In this document: positions 1 to 10,738 of the stretch, piece after piece | Numbering within the stretch: the first letter of the stretch is position 1 | Layout of the letters: each line of letters opens with the position of its first letter | Assembly (NCBI RefSeq): GCF_033958435.1 | Contig: NC_134158.1 | Location: forward strand, 6,343,837 to 6,407,836 | Length of the DNA stretch: 64,000 bases | Reading direction: 5' to 3' | Source of the DNA: Carettochelys insculpta | Taxonomy: Eukaryota; Chordata; Testudines; Carettochelyidae | The notes under the pieces: model-generated | The model's database searches: none | What the model was told of the DNA's origin: nothing | Seen by the model: only the letters and a program-made list of their open reading frames with translations | Position numbers and translations under genes: made by a program

Positions 1-270
1 AATAAACCCTCCAGCTTGCTTCATACATGGGGTCCAGACTTTGTTGCAACAGGAAGTGGAGAAATTTTACCGGGAGTGGGGGCAGCACATACAGCCTTCC
101 CTTCCTCCTTTGTAGCAGACAGCCATGTGGACCAGCCAGCAGTGGTCTAGGGCCGCTGGCGGTCAGGCAGAGAAGTGTGCAAGAAAGTGCTGCTGGCCCA
201 GAGCTGTTTAAGTAAGCACCTCCCAGACAGGGCCTGCCTCTGGGAACTCACCCCTCAGCTCATTCTCACA
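1..270. other. No gene recognised
   Basis: Short frames only. No splice-flanked coding exon or named repeat was recognised before the SINE that begins near 271. Confidence 0.4.
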
Positions 271-452
271 TCTCATAGAGCTGGAAGGGACCTCAGGGGG
301 GTCATCAAATCCAGCCACCTGCCCTCTTGGCAGGACCAAGCACCATCCCCTTTTTAATGTGTTTGCCCCAGATCCCTAAATGGCCTCTTCAAGGACTGAG
401 CTCACAATCCCGGGTTTAGCAGGCCAGTGCTCAAACCACTGACTTAGAGGCT
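271..452 (-). repeat. tRNA-derived SINE, reverse orientation
   Basis: Read on the minus strand this starts with a tRNA-like head. The related copy at 43682-43877 shows the head more clearly, with AGCTCAGTGG (A-box region) and GTTGTGAGCTCA (B-box region). It runs through a GATCTGGGGCAAAC segment into a CR1-like 3' end that contains GAGGTCCCTTCCAGCTCTATGA. This arrangement is the standard layout of turtle tRNA SINEs with LINE-derived tails. The family assignment is from memory of turtle genomes and was not searched. Confidence 0.7.
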
Positions 453-633
453 GCACTAGCGCCTACACCCTTCTCCCAGGCCAGAATCTTCTCCTGCACG
501 CATGCCTGCCCCTTTTGGACCCTGTGTAATAGCACAACTTACCTTTCTGTTGGCTTGAATGCATATGTGCCTCAGTTTCCCTTGCATGCTGGGTACTTTT
601 GCCTTTGACTAAACCTCCCAAATGCCTCCTGTT

Positions 634-960
634 TCAAGGGCTTGAGTCCAACAATCCACAAACCCTTCCCTCCTCAGTCCAGGGCTCTTCTCTCTTTGTC
701 CAGGGGCTCATTCTCACTTTCTGAACTGCAGGATCCCCTTTGTGAAGGTTCACAAGCAGCTGCAGCTCTCTCCATATCTCCTCCAGTTTCTCACTCTGTA
801 ACACAAGACATGACATTGTCCTTTCCCCAGGGCTTTTTGCTATCTTCCTGCGCCACTGCTCAAGCCCTTCCTGGCGTCTCTCTGGAGTCAGATACACCAC
901 ATCTGGTCTCACTATACCCCATTTCCAAGTATATACTGCTGCCCACCCTATTACTCCCAT
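634..960 (-). other. Unidentified open frame, 108 codons
   Basis: This minus-strand frame has a plausible amino-acid composition, with a charged central part (ERRQEGLEQWRRK) and a leucine-rich helix-like stretch (LEEIWRELQLLVNL). No domain was recognised and no splice signals settle it. It could be a fragment of an old retroelement gag-like frame or chance. An overlapping plus-strand frame of 159 codons over the same bases lowers confidence. Confidence 0.2.
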
Positions 961-1339
961 GTTCCTTTTGGAATTTGGACCAGGTCCTTGAGACTCCTTT
1001 GATTTTTTTCATTCACGTGCAGCATAAATTTTGTTATGTGTACCGAGGTATGTGCAGATGTGCACCACCAGTAGAAATACAGACTGCTGGCTGTGGGAGT
1101 GCTGTAAATCAGCTGGGTTGAATCTCTTCTGGATATTTAAGCTCTCCCTTGCATGAAATGTCCATACCAAGAGGCAATGAGCTGAGGTTATTGTATCCTT
1201 CCACAACTAAAACTCCCAGGAGTCTAACATGGAGAGGAAAAGCCCTACAAGTCTGAGGCAACATTATATCAGCATGGAATAATACAGAGAGAAGGGTTTG
1301 ATATTGGAAAGGGTGGGAGGCCCAGATATAAGAACAGGT

Positions 1340-2725
1340 AAAATCTGAGGAGAAAGTTGATCAGAGGAGAATTAACTCCTTTTTCTTTTGCTCATCCACA
1401 CTGTGGAGGGATAGCTCACACCCACAGTGTCCCTCCAAAAACTGAAGTCAGTGAAATGCACGACGTAATCCGAAACGAGCCCCAAACTGAGGTGACGTCT
1501 TTCTCCATTTGCAATAGCAAAAGGGGAAACCAGAAGGAAGTTTGGATGAATAATAGATAATTTAGAAGGAAACAGGTCTTGTCTGAGGAGATTTTATCCC
1601 AATACTTGACAGAAAAGCTGCCAGGCCTGAGGGGATTTTTAGTTAATACCCAAATAGAGAGAAAAGGCTAAAGATAGCTGGGGACTTTGGATTTGTATTG
1701 ACAATTGGAGAGACATGAAATCCCCAGCCCTCACAGGCAGCCAGGAGCTGCACAGTAACAGGAGACGGGCAGGGCGGCTGGAACCAGACTGGGCCAGAAG
1801 GTTCCATGACAGTTGGGATGGGCCGGTGATTGGCAGTTGGGGCTCAAATTGGCACTGGGTGGCACCCCCACCGAGAGGGAAAAGCCCGGAGAATTACATA
1901 TGGAGCCAGTCACTCTCATCGAATGAGCTGAGTTGTGTTTAATTAAAGGGACATAAGCATTTGCTTCTCATAGACAGAGGAAAAAGCTGAGCATGGGGAA
2001 TGGAACCCCTTTCCCTCCACAGCACATGAACAAACTCAGACCTCAGGGAAGTGGCTCCTGGCAGCTGTTTCCCTCCAGCTGGCTACAGTTTAAAGCGGGA
2101 GCGATAAGACACAATCATACACAAGCTGCTCGTAAATGAAATCCAGTGGAACCGAGGGATTTTTGTTAATCAGTCAATAGTCAGAGCTGAAAAAGGAAAA
2201 AATCTGAGGGGATTTTATATTCCCAGTCACTAGTTAGAAAGCAAAGGGGACAAATGGGATGGGCTTTTATTTGAGAATCGGGCCAACGGGGTGAAAGCTG
2301 AAGCATTTGTACATCAATATTCAGTTATTTGAAAGAGATGGCACAACAGCTGGGGGCATGCTCAGGCTGAGTTTGAAAATCAGACCAAAGATGAAGGGAT
2401 GTTTTGCCAGTAACTGATAAGTGGAGAGCAAAAGGATTTAAGGAGGCAGTCGACCACAGATGTAACCCCTGCTATGCCACAGGTCTATAAAGGCCAGGCC
2501 ATCAGTTTCCTCCCAGCTGCAGGAGCAGCTGCAATTGAGAGAGAGAGAGAGAGAACCGCAAAATGAGGGGATTTTTAAAATCCCTATTCAAGGATTAGAG
2601 AGGAAAAAGGGGAACATCAGAATGGATTTGACATCAATATCTGAAGAAGAGACACAAGAGTAAGCGTGAGGGAATTTTAGATCAATATTTTCTCATTAGA
2701 GATGCTAGAGGCAGTCTGAGGGGAG
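1340..2725. repeat. Degenerate array of a motif of about 50 bp
   Basis: A loose motif recurs about ten times: TGAGGGGATTTT, then ATCAATAT or TTAATACC, then TAGAGAG, then AAAAGGGG. Copies start near 1344, 1582, 1627, 1680, 2153, 2205, 2290, 2391, 2563, 2610 and 2668. Spacing is irregular, with clusters 45-60 bp apart. It also holds a short (GA)n run near 2538-2554. It lies upstream of the TRIM exon and contains no gene. Confidence 0.5.
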
Positions 2726-3606
2726 AGTGAGAGGGAAATGTGTGTTATATGGCTACCTGGCTTTATTCTGTGTTGCCTGGATTTATTAGTTCTGAGGTGT
2801 GACTTATTTGCTTTTTGCAACTTTAATTGGTTTAAACCAAGCTTTTTGTTTGTTTGATCCATGGTTTTGTCACTAGGAATGGCTTTGCAGAACTTAGGAC
2901 TTTGCAGAAGGTTAGATGGAGGCTAAGAAGCCCATCTGAGCTTCATGCAAAGCCTGGACACAAGATACAAAAACATTTTCATGCTGCAGTTGTTAAACCG
3001 GTAGTGACACCTGTCATCAGAGTTCAAGCCACCATTTCTTCTCCTTTCTTCCGTCACAGGCTGTCTTTATCTTTATCTTTCACTGGTGACCTCTTCAGAA
3101 CATGCCTAAGACAACAGTACTCGGAAACTATTGTATCAGTGATACAGGGTAAACATTATTCGGAAAAAAGATGGTTACTGCCACAGTCAGTGGGTTGGGA
3201 TGGGTATGGCTCTAGCATCCTCCCCTTCTGAAGGCTAGAATACCACTGGCAGCCTACAATACCTCCTGCTGCAGAGAACTGCCACGAGCTATGCTATAGG
3301 CACCTCTGGAGTCCCATAATACTGTGGCACAACAATGGCTGGAGGAAATGCTACAGAGAGCTGGGTGGGGGTGTATCAGGTGCTGTTTTTTCCAAACTGT
3401 TCTGCAGAGTGAACATGCTTCCTCGTGGCAGATACAAGCAGTGTCAGGTTCCGCTACTCCACAGTCTGTCCAGTTTTCAGCCTCCCAAGAGTAACGAGCC
3501 AATGTATACACAGGAAATGCCTGTTTAGTGTTCAAAGTACAGAATCCACCCATTTCTGAGCACAGTAAAATGAAACTAAGTTCCTCTCTTCTCTGCAAAA
3601 GCAGCC
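2726..3606. other. Presumed upstream region of the TRIM gene
   Basis: No open exon or repeat was recognised. The segment immediately precedes the RING exon and would hold its 5' untranslated part and promoter. No TATA box or CpG island stands out. Confidence 0.35.
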
Positions 3607-4175
3607 ATGGCTGCTGTGAATCCAGAAAAAATACTTCTAGATGACCTGATTTGTTTGGTGTGTCTAGATTTTTTTAACGATCCTGTGTGTTTAGATTGTG
3701 GGCACAATTTCTGCCCAACCTGCATCATGAAGTGCTGGGAGGGATTGTGTACAAACTTCTGCTGCCCTAAATGCAGGAAAACGTTTTCCCGGAGAAACTT
3801 CAAACTGAACCGACAGGTAAGGAATATTGTAGAAGCCTCCAGAAGACTTGGATTGGAGTCAACAAAAGAACCGGAAGTTGAGTGTGTGTGTGAAAAGCAT
3901 AAGAGGGCTTTAGATGTCTTCTGCCAAGTGGATCAAATACCCATTTGTATGGTTTGCCATCTGTCCCGAGTTCACAAAGAACACACTAGATTTCCACGAC
4001 CAGCATCTGATGAAGTGAGTCTGTGCTCACGAAAGCTCATGCTCAAAACTTTTCTGTTAGTCTATAAGGTGCCACAGGACCCTTTGGTGCTGTTACAGAT
4101 CCAGACTAACACGGCTACCCCTCCAGTAAAGAACCCACTGTGGTTCCTATAAGTGAGGCTGCTGAGGATTACAAA
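3607..4175 (+). pseudogene. TRIM exon 1 (RING + B-box2), split by an insertion
   Basis: Codons 1-127 are real TRIM sequence. The C3HC4 RING spans residues 16-56 (Cys16, Cys19, Cys31, His33, Cys36, Cys39, Cys53, Cys56). The B-box2 ends in CHLSRVHKEHT (to residue 127). After 3987 the frame enters foreign sequence, and stops at 4150-4152 in that frame. The exon tail reappears in another frame at 4128-4175, coding KEPTVVPISEAAEDYK, followed by the donor GTAAGC at 4176. The ATG at 3607 lies just before the RING, as usual in TRIMs. Confidence 0.85.
3988..4127 (+). mobile_element. PLE 3' tail inserted in TRIM exon 1
   Basis: This 140-bp insert is the 3' end of the Penelope-like element seen elsewhere in the window. 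It carries GCATCTGATGAAGTGAGTCT, a CACGAAAGC stem and GTTAGTCTATAAGGTGCCAC, and ends in CAGACTAACACGGCTACCC. It is flanked by AAAGAACACACT (3976-3987) and AAAGAACCCACT (4128-4139), a 12-bp duplication with one mismatch. Confidence 0.85.
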
Positions 4176-5049
4176 GTAAGCAGTCACAGGATGGTGTAAA
4201 GCCTGGAATAGCCAGGGACAGCATTTTGATTTTAGAAATTATTGTAAATGAACAATATTTTAGCAATGCAAACAGACTTATACTTATCCTGTTCCAGCTA
4301 TAAAGCATTTTTAAACACCAATTATTACCCAGGAAAAGTCAGTTCCAAAGTAGCCCAGGGGATCAAATTTATACATATAGCACTTCACTAGTAGAGTAGA
4401 ATAGCTGCTGACCTGTGGCACGTATTTTGCTACAAATAAAGTGCACATATTTTATAGGGTTCTCAGTTTTGATTTGAAGTATTCCTAGAGATTTCATTAC
4501 ATGGCTTTTAATTAATTAGTTCTGGAAAGCTGGCAAACTTAATCTTATAAGTATGTTTTGTGCATTTGTCATGAATCAGTGCAGCCATAGGAACTGCTGG
4601 ATTTTCCAGAAAAAAGGCACAGGAAGGATGACAGTAGAAGCCTCCTAGAAGATATATGGCATATGAAATAAGTGTAATTGGCTTCAATATTGTCACCTCT
4701 TAAAAAACAGCAATAGCTTCTGAAAGATCCAATCTTACTGCAATTTCAGGGATGTGGGTGCAAATGACATACAAACCCTTCCAGGTCACAGCGTAGGTCA
4801 TGACCCTCACATCAGTCATTGTGACTGATTCTGCTTTTCTGTTTTTCATATGCTGGTTTCCATTTCTTGTGTGTTTTTGGGAAGAGTCATTCTCATGTGA
4901 AGGAAAGACATTAGACTGTGTTATTTTTCATTGGTAATATTTAGATAGGCCTTAATGCTTTTCCCCCACATCGTTTAATGGTGTTAAAAAGTGGTTTGGG
5001 ACTGCAGTGGGTTAGTAAGAGTGTGCTACTAATTGGTTCTCATTCTTAA
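4176..5049. other. TRIM intron remnant, no exon seen
   Basis: AT-rich sequence follows the exon 1 donor. The expected 96-bp coiled-coil exon was looked for and not found. Confidence 0.4.
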
Positions 5050-6213
5050 AATACTGTCCTAGATAATGTGCTATGTTTATAAGTTTTGTCACAATGGAGG
5101 ACGGTAACTAGTGGTGTTCCCCAGGGGTCAGTCCTGGGACCGATCCTGTTCAACTTGTTCATCAATGATCTAGAAAATGAGGTAAGCAGTGAGGTGGCAA
5201 AGTTTGCAGATGACACCAAGTTGTTCAGGACAGTCAAAACCAAAACAGATTGTGAAGAACTACAAAAAGATCTCAGCAAACTGAGTGATTGGGCAGCAAA
5301 ATGGCAAATGAAATTTAATGTGGGTAAGTGTAAGGTAATGCATGTTGGAAAAAATAACCCAAATTACACGTACTACATGATGGAGTCAAATTTAGCTACA
5401 ACAGATCAGGAAAGGGATCTTGGAGTTATAGTGGATAGTTCTCTGAAGACATCCACGCAGTGTGCAGCGGCAGTTAGTAAAGCAAATAGGATGTTAGGAA
5501 TTATTAAAAAAGGGATCGATAATAAGACAAAAGATATCCTACTTCCCCTATATAAAACTATGGTACGCCCACATCTTGAGTACTGCATGCAGATGTGGTC
5601 TCCTCACCTCAAAAAAGATATATTGGCATTAGAAAAGGTTCAGAAAAGGGCGACTAAGATGATTAGGGGCTTGGAACGGGTCCCATATGGGGAGAGGCTA
5701 GAGAGACTGGGACTTTTCAGTCTGGAAAAGAGGCGATTGAGGGGCGATATGATAGAGGTATATAAAATCATGAATGGTGTGGAGAAAGTGAATATAGAAA
5801 AATTATTTACCTTTTCCCATAATACAAGAACTAGGGGACACCAAATGAAATTGATGGGTAGTAGGTTCAAAACTAATAAAAGGAAATTTTTCTTCACACA
5901 GCGCACAGTCAACCTGTGGAACTCCTTGCCCGAGGAGGCTGTGAAGGCCAGGACTCTATTAGGGTTTAAAAAAGAGCTTGATAAATTTTTGCAGGTTAGG
6001 TCCATAAATGGCTATTAGCCAGGGGTAAAGTATGGTGCCCTGGCCTTCAGAACAAGGGCAGGAGATGGATGGCAGGAGATAAATCACTTGATCATTGTCT
6101 TCTGTTCTCCTTCTCTGGGGCACCTGGCATTGGCCACCATCGGCAGATGGGATGCTGGGCTGGATGGACCTTTGGTCTGACCCAGTATGGCCATTCTTAT
6201 GTTCTTATGTCCT
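5050..6213 (+). mobile_element. CR1 LINE, 5'-truncated, RT C-terminal half
   Basis: A 310-codon frame (5086-6018) encodes the C-terminal half of a CR1 reverse transcriptase. It includes [15 protein letters not shown], the catalytic FADD block (KFADDTKLF), and the conserved region [20 protein letters not shown]. The 3' untranslated part ends in ATTCTTATGTTCTTATG, the CR1-type tail. Upstream RT and endonuclease are missing, as is usual for 5'-truncated CR1. The frame is uninterrupted, so this is a fairly young copy. Confidence 0.93.
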
Positions 6214-6307
6214 GTGGACCACTTTGGAACCACATGCTCTAGAACCTTTGTAAGGTTTAAAAATGGATCTGGGTTGGAATGGGTTAACAGCGGTAAGCTA
6301 ATAGCCA

Positions 6308-6920
6308 GTTACATTGACCAGATTGGACAGTCTCTCTGTAAAAGAATAAATGGACACAAATCAGACATCAGGAACGGTCATGTACACAAGCCTGTGGGAG
6401 AGCATTTCAGTCTCCCTGGACACTCAGTGGCAGATTTAAGGGTGGCAGTTCTGAAACAAAAAAATTTCAGAAATCAAATGGAGAGAGAAATCTCTGAGCT
6501 GCAATTCATTTGCAAATTTGACTCCACTAACCATGGATTAAACAGAGACTGGGAGTGGCTCGCAGCTTTCATGGACAGTTTCTCTGCTTTGGGTGTTGAT
6601 AGTTCCCCATTAGACACTGACAATGGCTCACATCCCCTTGTCTGATCTGACTTGTTTTTTCCTCTTTTGATAAGTACTGTTGATACTGAGCCATTTCCAC
6701 CTTGCTGAATAGACCTTGTCAGCTCTGGCCCTCCCTCTTACTAGGACCCCACTCTTTAAATACCCCTCTGAAGCCACCCCCGCCCCCCCACTCACGCATC
6801 TGATGAAGTGGGTCTTTGCCCACGAAAGTTTATGCTCCAAAATATCTGTTAGTCTATAATGTGCCACAAGACTTTTTGTTGTTCTCGAAGCTACAGACTA
6901 ACACAGCTGCCTCTCTGATA
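6308..6920 (+). mobile_element. Penelope-like element 3' part (GIY-YIG, type A)
   Basis: Translation across 6308-6600 gives the end of a GIY-YIG endonuclease of PLE type: IDQIGQSLCKRINGHKSDIR, HKPVGEHFSLPGHSVADLRV, then ELQFICKFDS. A 3' untranslated part follows with GCATCTGATGAAGTGGGTCT, CCCACGAAAG and CAGACTAACACAGCTGCCTC. The RT domain is absent. This copy defines the type A tail used to recognise the other insertions here. Confidence 0.85.
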
Positions 6921-7050
6921 GTGGTAGATGTAGTTTATCTAGATTTTAGTAAGGCTTTTGATACAGTCTTGCATGCCTGTTTCATTAGCAAAGTAGGAAA
7001 ATGCAACTTAGATGGAGCTTCTGTAAGGTGGATGGATAACTGATTGGATC
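6921..7050 (+). mobile_element. CR1 RT fragment
   Basis: The frame codes VVDVVYLDFSKAFDTV followed by KVGKCNLDGASVRWMDN. The DFSKAFDTV block is the CR1 RT motif upstream of the FADD region. It abuts the preceding PLE tail. Confidence 0.8.
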
Positions 7051-7408
7051 AGTATCCCCAGTGTAACTACTTTTAGTTATCAGTGGTTCACAGACATGTT
7101 TGAAGGGCATCACAAGGCTGAGACCACTGATCCTGTGTGCCAGCTGGGCACTGACATGCCATTACACAAGGATCTTGCATACCCCCATATACCAACGACC
7201 TGGGACTAGATGCTTCAGTCAGAACACCTATCCAAAAAGAGCAAAAGCAGCACAATTTAAAGATGGGGAGAGGTGGGGTGGGGGGTTGCAACATATCAAT
7301 AAAGGATCTTTTCACTTTGAAACTCAAACTGTGCATCCAGAGGAGGGGGGAGGGTGCCCGCAGTATGTGATACCTGGGACTGAATTTCCTTTTATCTTTC
7401 TCCTCTAG

Positions 7409-7431
7409 GACATCAAAGGCACTTTGAGCAG
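7409..7431 (+). pseudogene. TRIM 23-bp micro-exon
   Basis: A polypyrimidine tract and acceptor (TTTCTCCTCTAG, ending 7408) precede exactly 23 bp coding DIKGTLS plus two bases of an Arg codon, followed by the donor GTATGG. TRIM genes carry a 23-bp exon encoding DxKSTLSR between the long coiled-coil exon and the linker exon. Size, sequence and splice sites agree. It is far too short to show as an open frame. Confidence 0.8.
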
Positions 7432-7828
7432 GTATGGAGCTTCCTGTCAATCCCCTTTTCACTTTCCCATGCTGAGAAGGGATTCTGGACATAAGACATG
7501 ACTCACCATGGATTTGAATGTGGAGTTGGCTCCCAATCTTTCTGTTAAATCTGACTTACAGGCTGTTGTCTTTTTGGTGGTTTCCAGAGTAGACCAGCCT
7601 GAGAAAAGTGTTATTTACCTACAGATAGGGTTGTTATTTAAAGTATAGCTGATAGAATCAATATCCCTGCCCCTAGCCCCCTACCCCTTTCTTCCTGCCC
7701 CATACCTGCCAGGGGTCCCCTGCCACTTCCCCCTGCCTCCTCCCCACCAGGGGCCCCGGCTCCCTGCTCAGTAGCCCCCTCCCCACCAGCAGCCCTGGCC
7801 TTCTTCCCAGTAGCCCCCTTCCCAGAGT
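7432..7828. other. Intergenic or intronic, C-rich
   Basis: No exon recognised. The TRIM linker exon of about 110 bp expected after the micro-exon was not found here. The segment 7660-7828 is CT-rich low-complexity sequence. Confidence 0.35.
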
Positions 7829-8645
7829 GGGTCCGTGGTGGGAGCTGGGCTTACCTCCATCATCACCACTCCAATGGCGGCTTTGCCGACTCCAAATTGG
7901 TGGCCATTGGACCAGAGGCTGTTGTGGGTGGCCAGCTGACCCAGGGCAATGGCCACTCTCTTCTGTACCAGGAGTGCTGGCTGCATCCGGTTGTCCCAGT
8001 GCTGGAGGACTCAGGCAAGCCAGTGACAGAGGTCTTCGAATGTCTGCTGGGTCATGCAAAAGTTTCTGTACCACCACCTGTCTTCCCACTCCTCCAGCTC
8101 CAGCCAGTCCCACAGCGTGCTGCTGGTGGCAAAGGCCCCCTCCTCAGTGGATCAGGGGTGGGGCCCAGTGGAGGGGCAGCAGTGCCATGGCCAGGGCCTG
8201 CAGGCTGGGTCCCATGCAGGTGACCTGGCCATGCCACTGGAAAAACAGGGCAGCCCAGCATAGCCAGCAGGCTGGCCAGGGTGGAGAGGACATCATCCTT
8301 GGGGAGGGTGGGAGCGGGCATGTTGGACAGCTCTTCTCCCCAGCATGTGCTCAGCTGCTGTCTGCAGCCTGGCAGTCTTGAGCATGTGCAGGGTGGGGGT
8401 GTTTAGAGGGGCCCTTTAAGAGGTCGACTGGCTGTGAGCCCAGAAGGGCTTGTCGGCCATTGGAACCCATGCCTGCATCATTTCCTGGCCTCTTACTTCG
8501 AAGCAGGGGCTGAGTGTGTGTAGATGTTTCACTTCGAAGTAAGGGGAAACCAACTTGGAAGTAAGGGAGGGTGCATTTTGTGTGTAGATGCTCCACTTCG
8601 AAGCTGCTTACTTTTAAGTTATTTTGTAGTGCAGACGCAGCCAAA
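7829..8645 (-). pseudogene. PIF/Harbinger transposase fragment (HARBI1-like)
   Basis: Read on the minus strand, 8110-7855 codes WDWLELEEWEDRWWYRNFCM, TQQTFEDLCHWLA, a stop, then QKRVAIALGQLATHNSLWSN and the helix-turn-helix HQFGVGKAAIGVVMMEV, with a donor-like GTAAGC after GAG. This is the N-terminal and HTH part of a Harbinger DDE transposase. The stop (a TGA in place of Arg CGA) and the missing DDE domain make it a pseudogene. The upstream end (8400-8645) has TTCGAA-rich sequence and a terminus GGCTGCGTCTGCACTACAAA, typical of Harbinger ends in turtles. Confidence 0.7.
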
Positions 8646-10427
8646 TGGCATTTGTAAAAATGGCATTCTGAGAGGTTGTCACTGGCTGGGCTGGCCCCTG
8701 CAGGTGATGCCTCCTCCCGGAGGTTCTGGGTATTTGCTCTTTTCTAGGGGCCCAATGCCTCCCTTTGCAATCTCTCCCCCAGTGTCCTCTTTCACTCTCC
8801 AGCCCCTCCTCTCACTTCCAGAGCTGCAGCTTCCTTTTTGCGACTTGGCCCTCTGCCCAGTTGAGCAAGTCAGGTGTAGAGATACACTAGACCTGCTGAC
8901 CACACAATACCACACTGTTACTGACCACCAGGGAAACCTGGGTCTATACCCTACTCAGGGGCCATACCATATGCAGCCCAGGTCTGTTCAGGCCCCATCC
9001 TTGCTGTTCTCTCTCTGGATTGCTTCCTACTTGTCTTTCACAGGCTATTTCCTCCACCCTTTTCTCTCCTTGGTATATCCCTCCCTCAGGACCAGGCTCC
9101 CAGCACCCTGCTCTTTATGCATGTTCCCTCGCTACTGCCTAGGAGATGGCTATAGATTTCCTTATTACAGTCATTTCTGCGGCCAGCTTCCTGGCTTTAT
9201 AATTGCCCAGCTCCCAGCTGCTCAGCTGAACTTCATTTTCCAATCAGGGCTTGTTTTTCCTGCCTACATCCCTCCTCATGTGTGGCCTGTCTCACTAACT
9301 GGCCCTTTCTCAGGCTCCTTCACTCTCTTGAGGTTGGTGTGGAGTGAACATCCCATTACAGTGCTGATGTATTAACTGGAGTATCACTTTGACAGGTTTG
9401 ATGACAGAGGTCCCCCCTTGGTACTGTCATCCTGTGCGCTCATCATACCACTGAGCCCACCTACCTCCACTCTGGGGCACCCAACCACACTGTTCTGCGG
9501 CTGAGCCAGTGCCTCCCATCTCCCCCAAGAAAGGCACAGAGCTGGGGTGACATTGTCCCAGCAGAGTAACACAGGGGTTGTCAACAGCTCAGCTCTGGGA
9601 GGGCTCAGCTACAGGGACTCGTCAGCACCCAGGGCACAGCCCCAGATAAGACCAAACCCCCAAATAAATCAGTCTTATGAAAGTTTTACCCAGAGAAACC
9701 TCACAGAGTTCTCTCTCTATCAATGAAAGAGAGAACTACACTTTACTCCCCTCCCACTTCCCAGTAACAATTATTCACACTGGGTCCGATAATAAACAAA
9801 AATCTTTTAAATACATATAAAAAGTGGGATATAAGTGACTGCAACTGAAAACAGACAGATCAAAATAAGTTCCTAATCTAAAATAAACAAAACATGCCAA
9901 CTAAGCATAATATACTAAGAGAAATGATTATTGCTCCTCACCCTAGTCCTTATTTCAAGAGATATTTTTTCTGGACTGGGTCTAACAGCTTGTTCAACAC
10001 AGGTCTCTTTAGGAAACCAATGCTTTGAACACAGGAATAAAATTCATTTTAGTGAAAAAACAAGTATGAACAAACTCTCTTCATGTGTAACAAGGGGTTT
10101 TCTTCAGATCGGAGAAGGAGAAATTTCAGAACCCCGTGGCTTTTTTGTCTGAACTAAAATGGAGAATCTGGGAATCTTCTCAAAAACTGCCTCACTGGAA
10201 GCCATAATGAAGAAATTCAAAGGTAATAAATTGTTGCTTTGGGAATTTTCTCCAATATGTTACAATCATAATTCACAATGCTGAGAAAATGTTAGGGGAT
10301 GGCAATAGATGCCAAAAAAAAAAAAAAGACTATGAATTCCCCATCCACTTCTTAATAGAGCACATACACACTGGGCCAGGGTCCTAAATTCCCTCTCCCA
10401 GGGATTTTTTCTTTCTTAGCATCAGTG
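8646..10427. other. Unassigned, probably old repeat
   Basis: An 850-bp plus-strand frame crosses 8524-9375, but its Pro/Leu/Ser-rich translation shows no domain and lacks exon boundaries, so I do not call it a gene. AT-rich sequence at 9640-9930 resembles old LTR or LINE debris. An (A)n run lies near 10313-10326. Confidence 0.3.
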
Positions 10428-10738
10428 CAGTTGAACATCTCTAATCCGGAACTCTCTTGGCTAGCAAACTCCATAATTCGGCATGGTTTTAGTTACTTGT
10501 CATGGGTGTGGCCACATTTCCTGCAGTCCCATAGAGTTTGTTTCCAGCCACCAGTCCTGGCTCTCAGTCTTCTATGCTGTTCATAGCTGTAATTTACCCC
10601 TAAATGCCTTCTCAGAGCCCAGTGAGCAGTGGGAGTGTTGGTAATGTGCTGGAAGCTATTGACTTCCTGTCATCTGGCAAATTCTCTTGTCCGGCACTGG
10701 TCAGGTCCTGAGGGTGTTGGATGAGGGAGGTTCAAGTG
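10428..10738 (+). mobile_element. Tigger/pogo-like DNA element, copy 1
   Basis: The left end is CAGTTGAACATCTCTAATCC and the right end is GGATGAGGGAGGTTCAA, which are approximate inverted repeats. The body (TTTGTTTCCAGCCACCAGTCC, TAATTTACCCCTAAATG) recurs at 23855, 47270 (reverse) and 56130. It is non-coding, consistent with a short non-autonomous element. Confidence 0.65.

Noticed and set aside
8524..9375. 283-codon plus-strand open frame
   Set aside because: No domain, no splice context, hydrophobic low-complexity translation, and it starts inside Harbinger-like repeat sequence.
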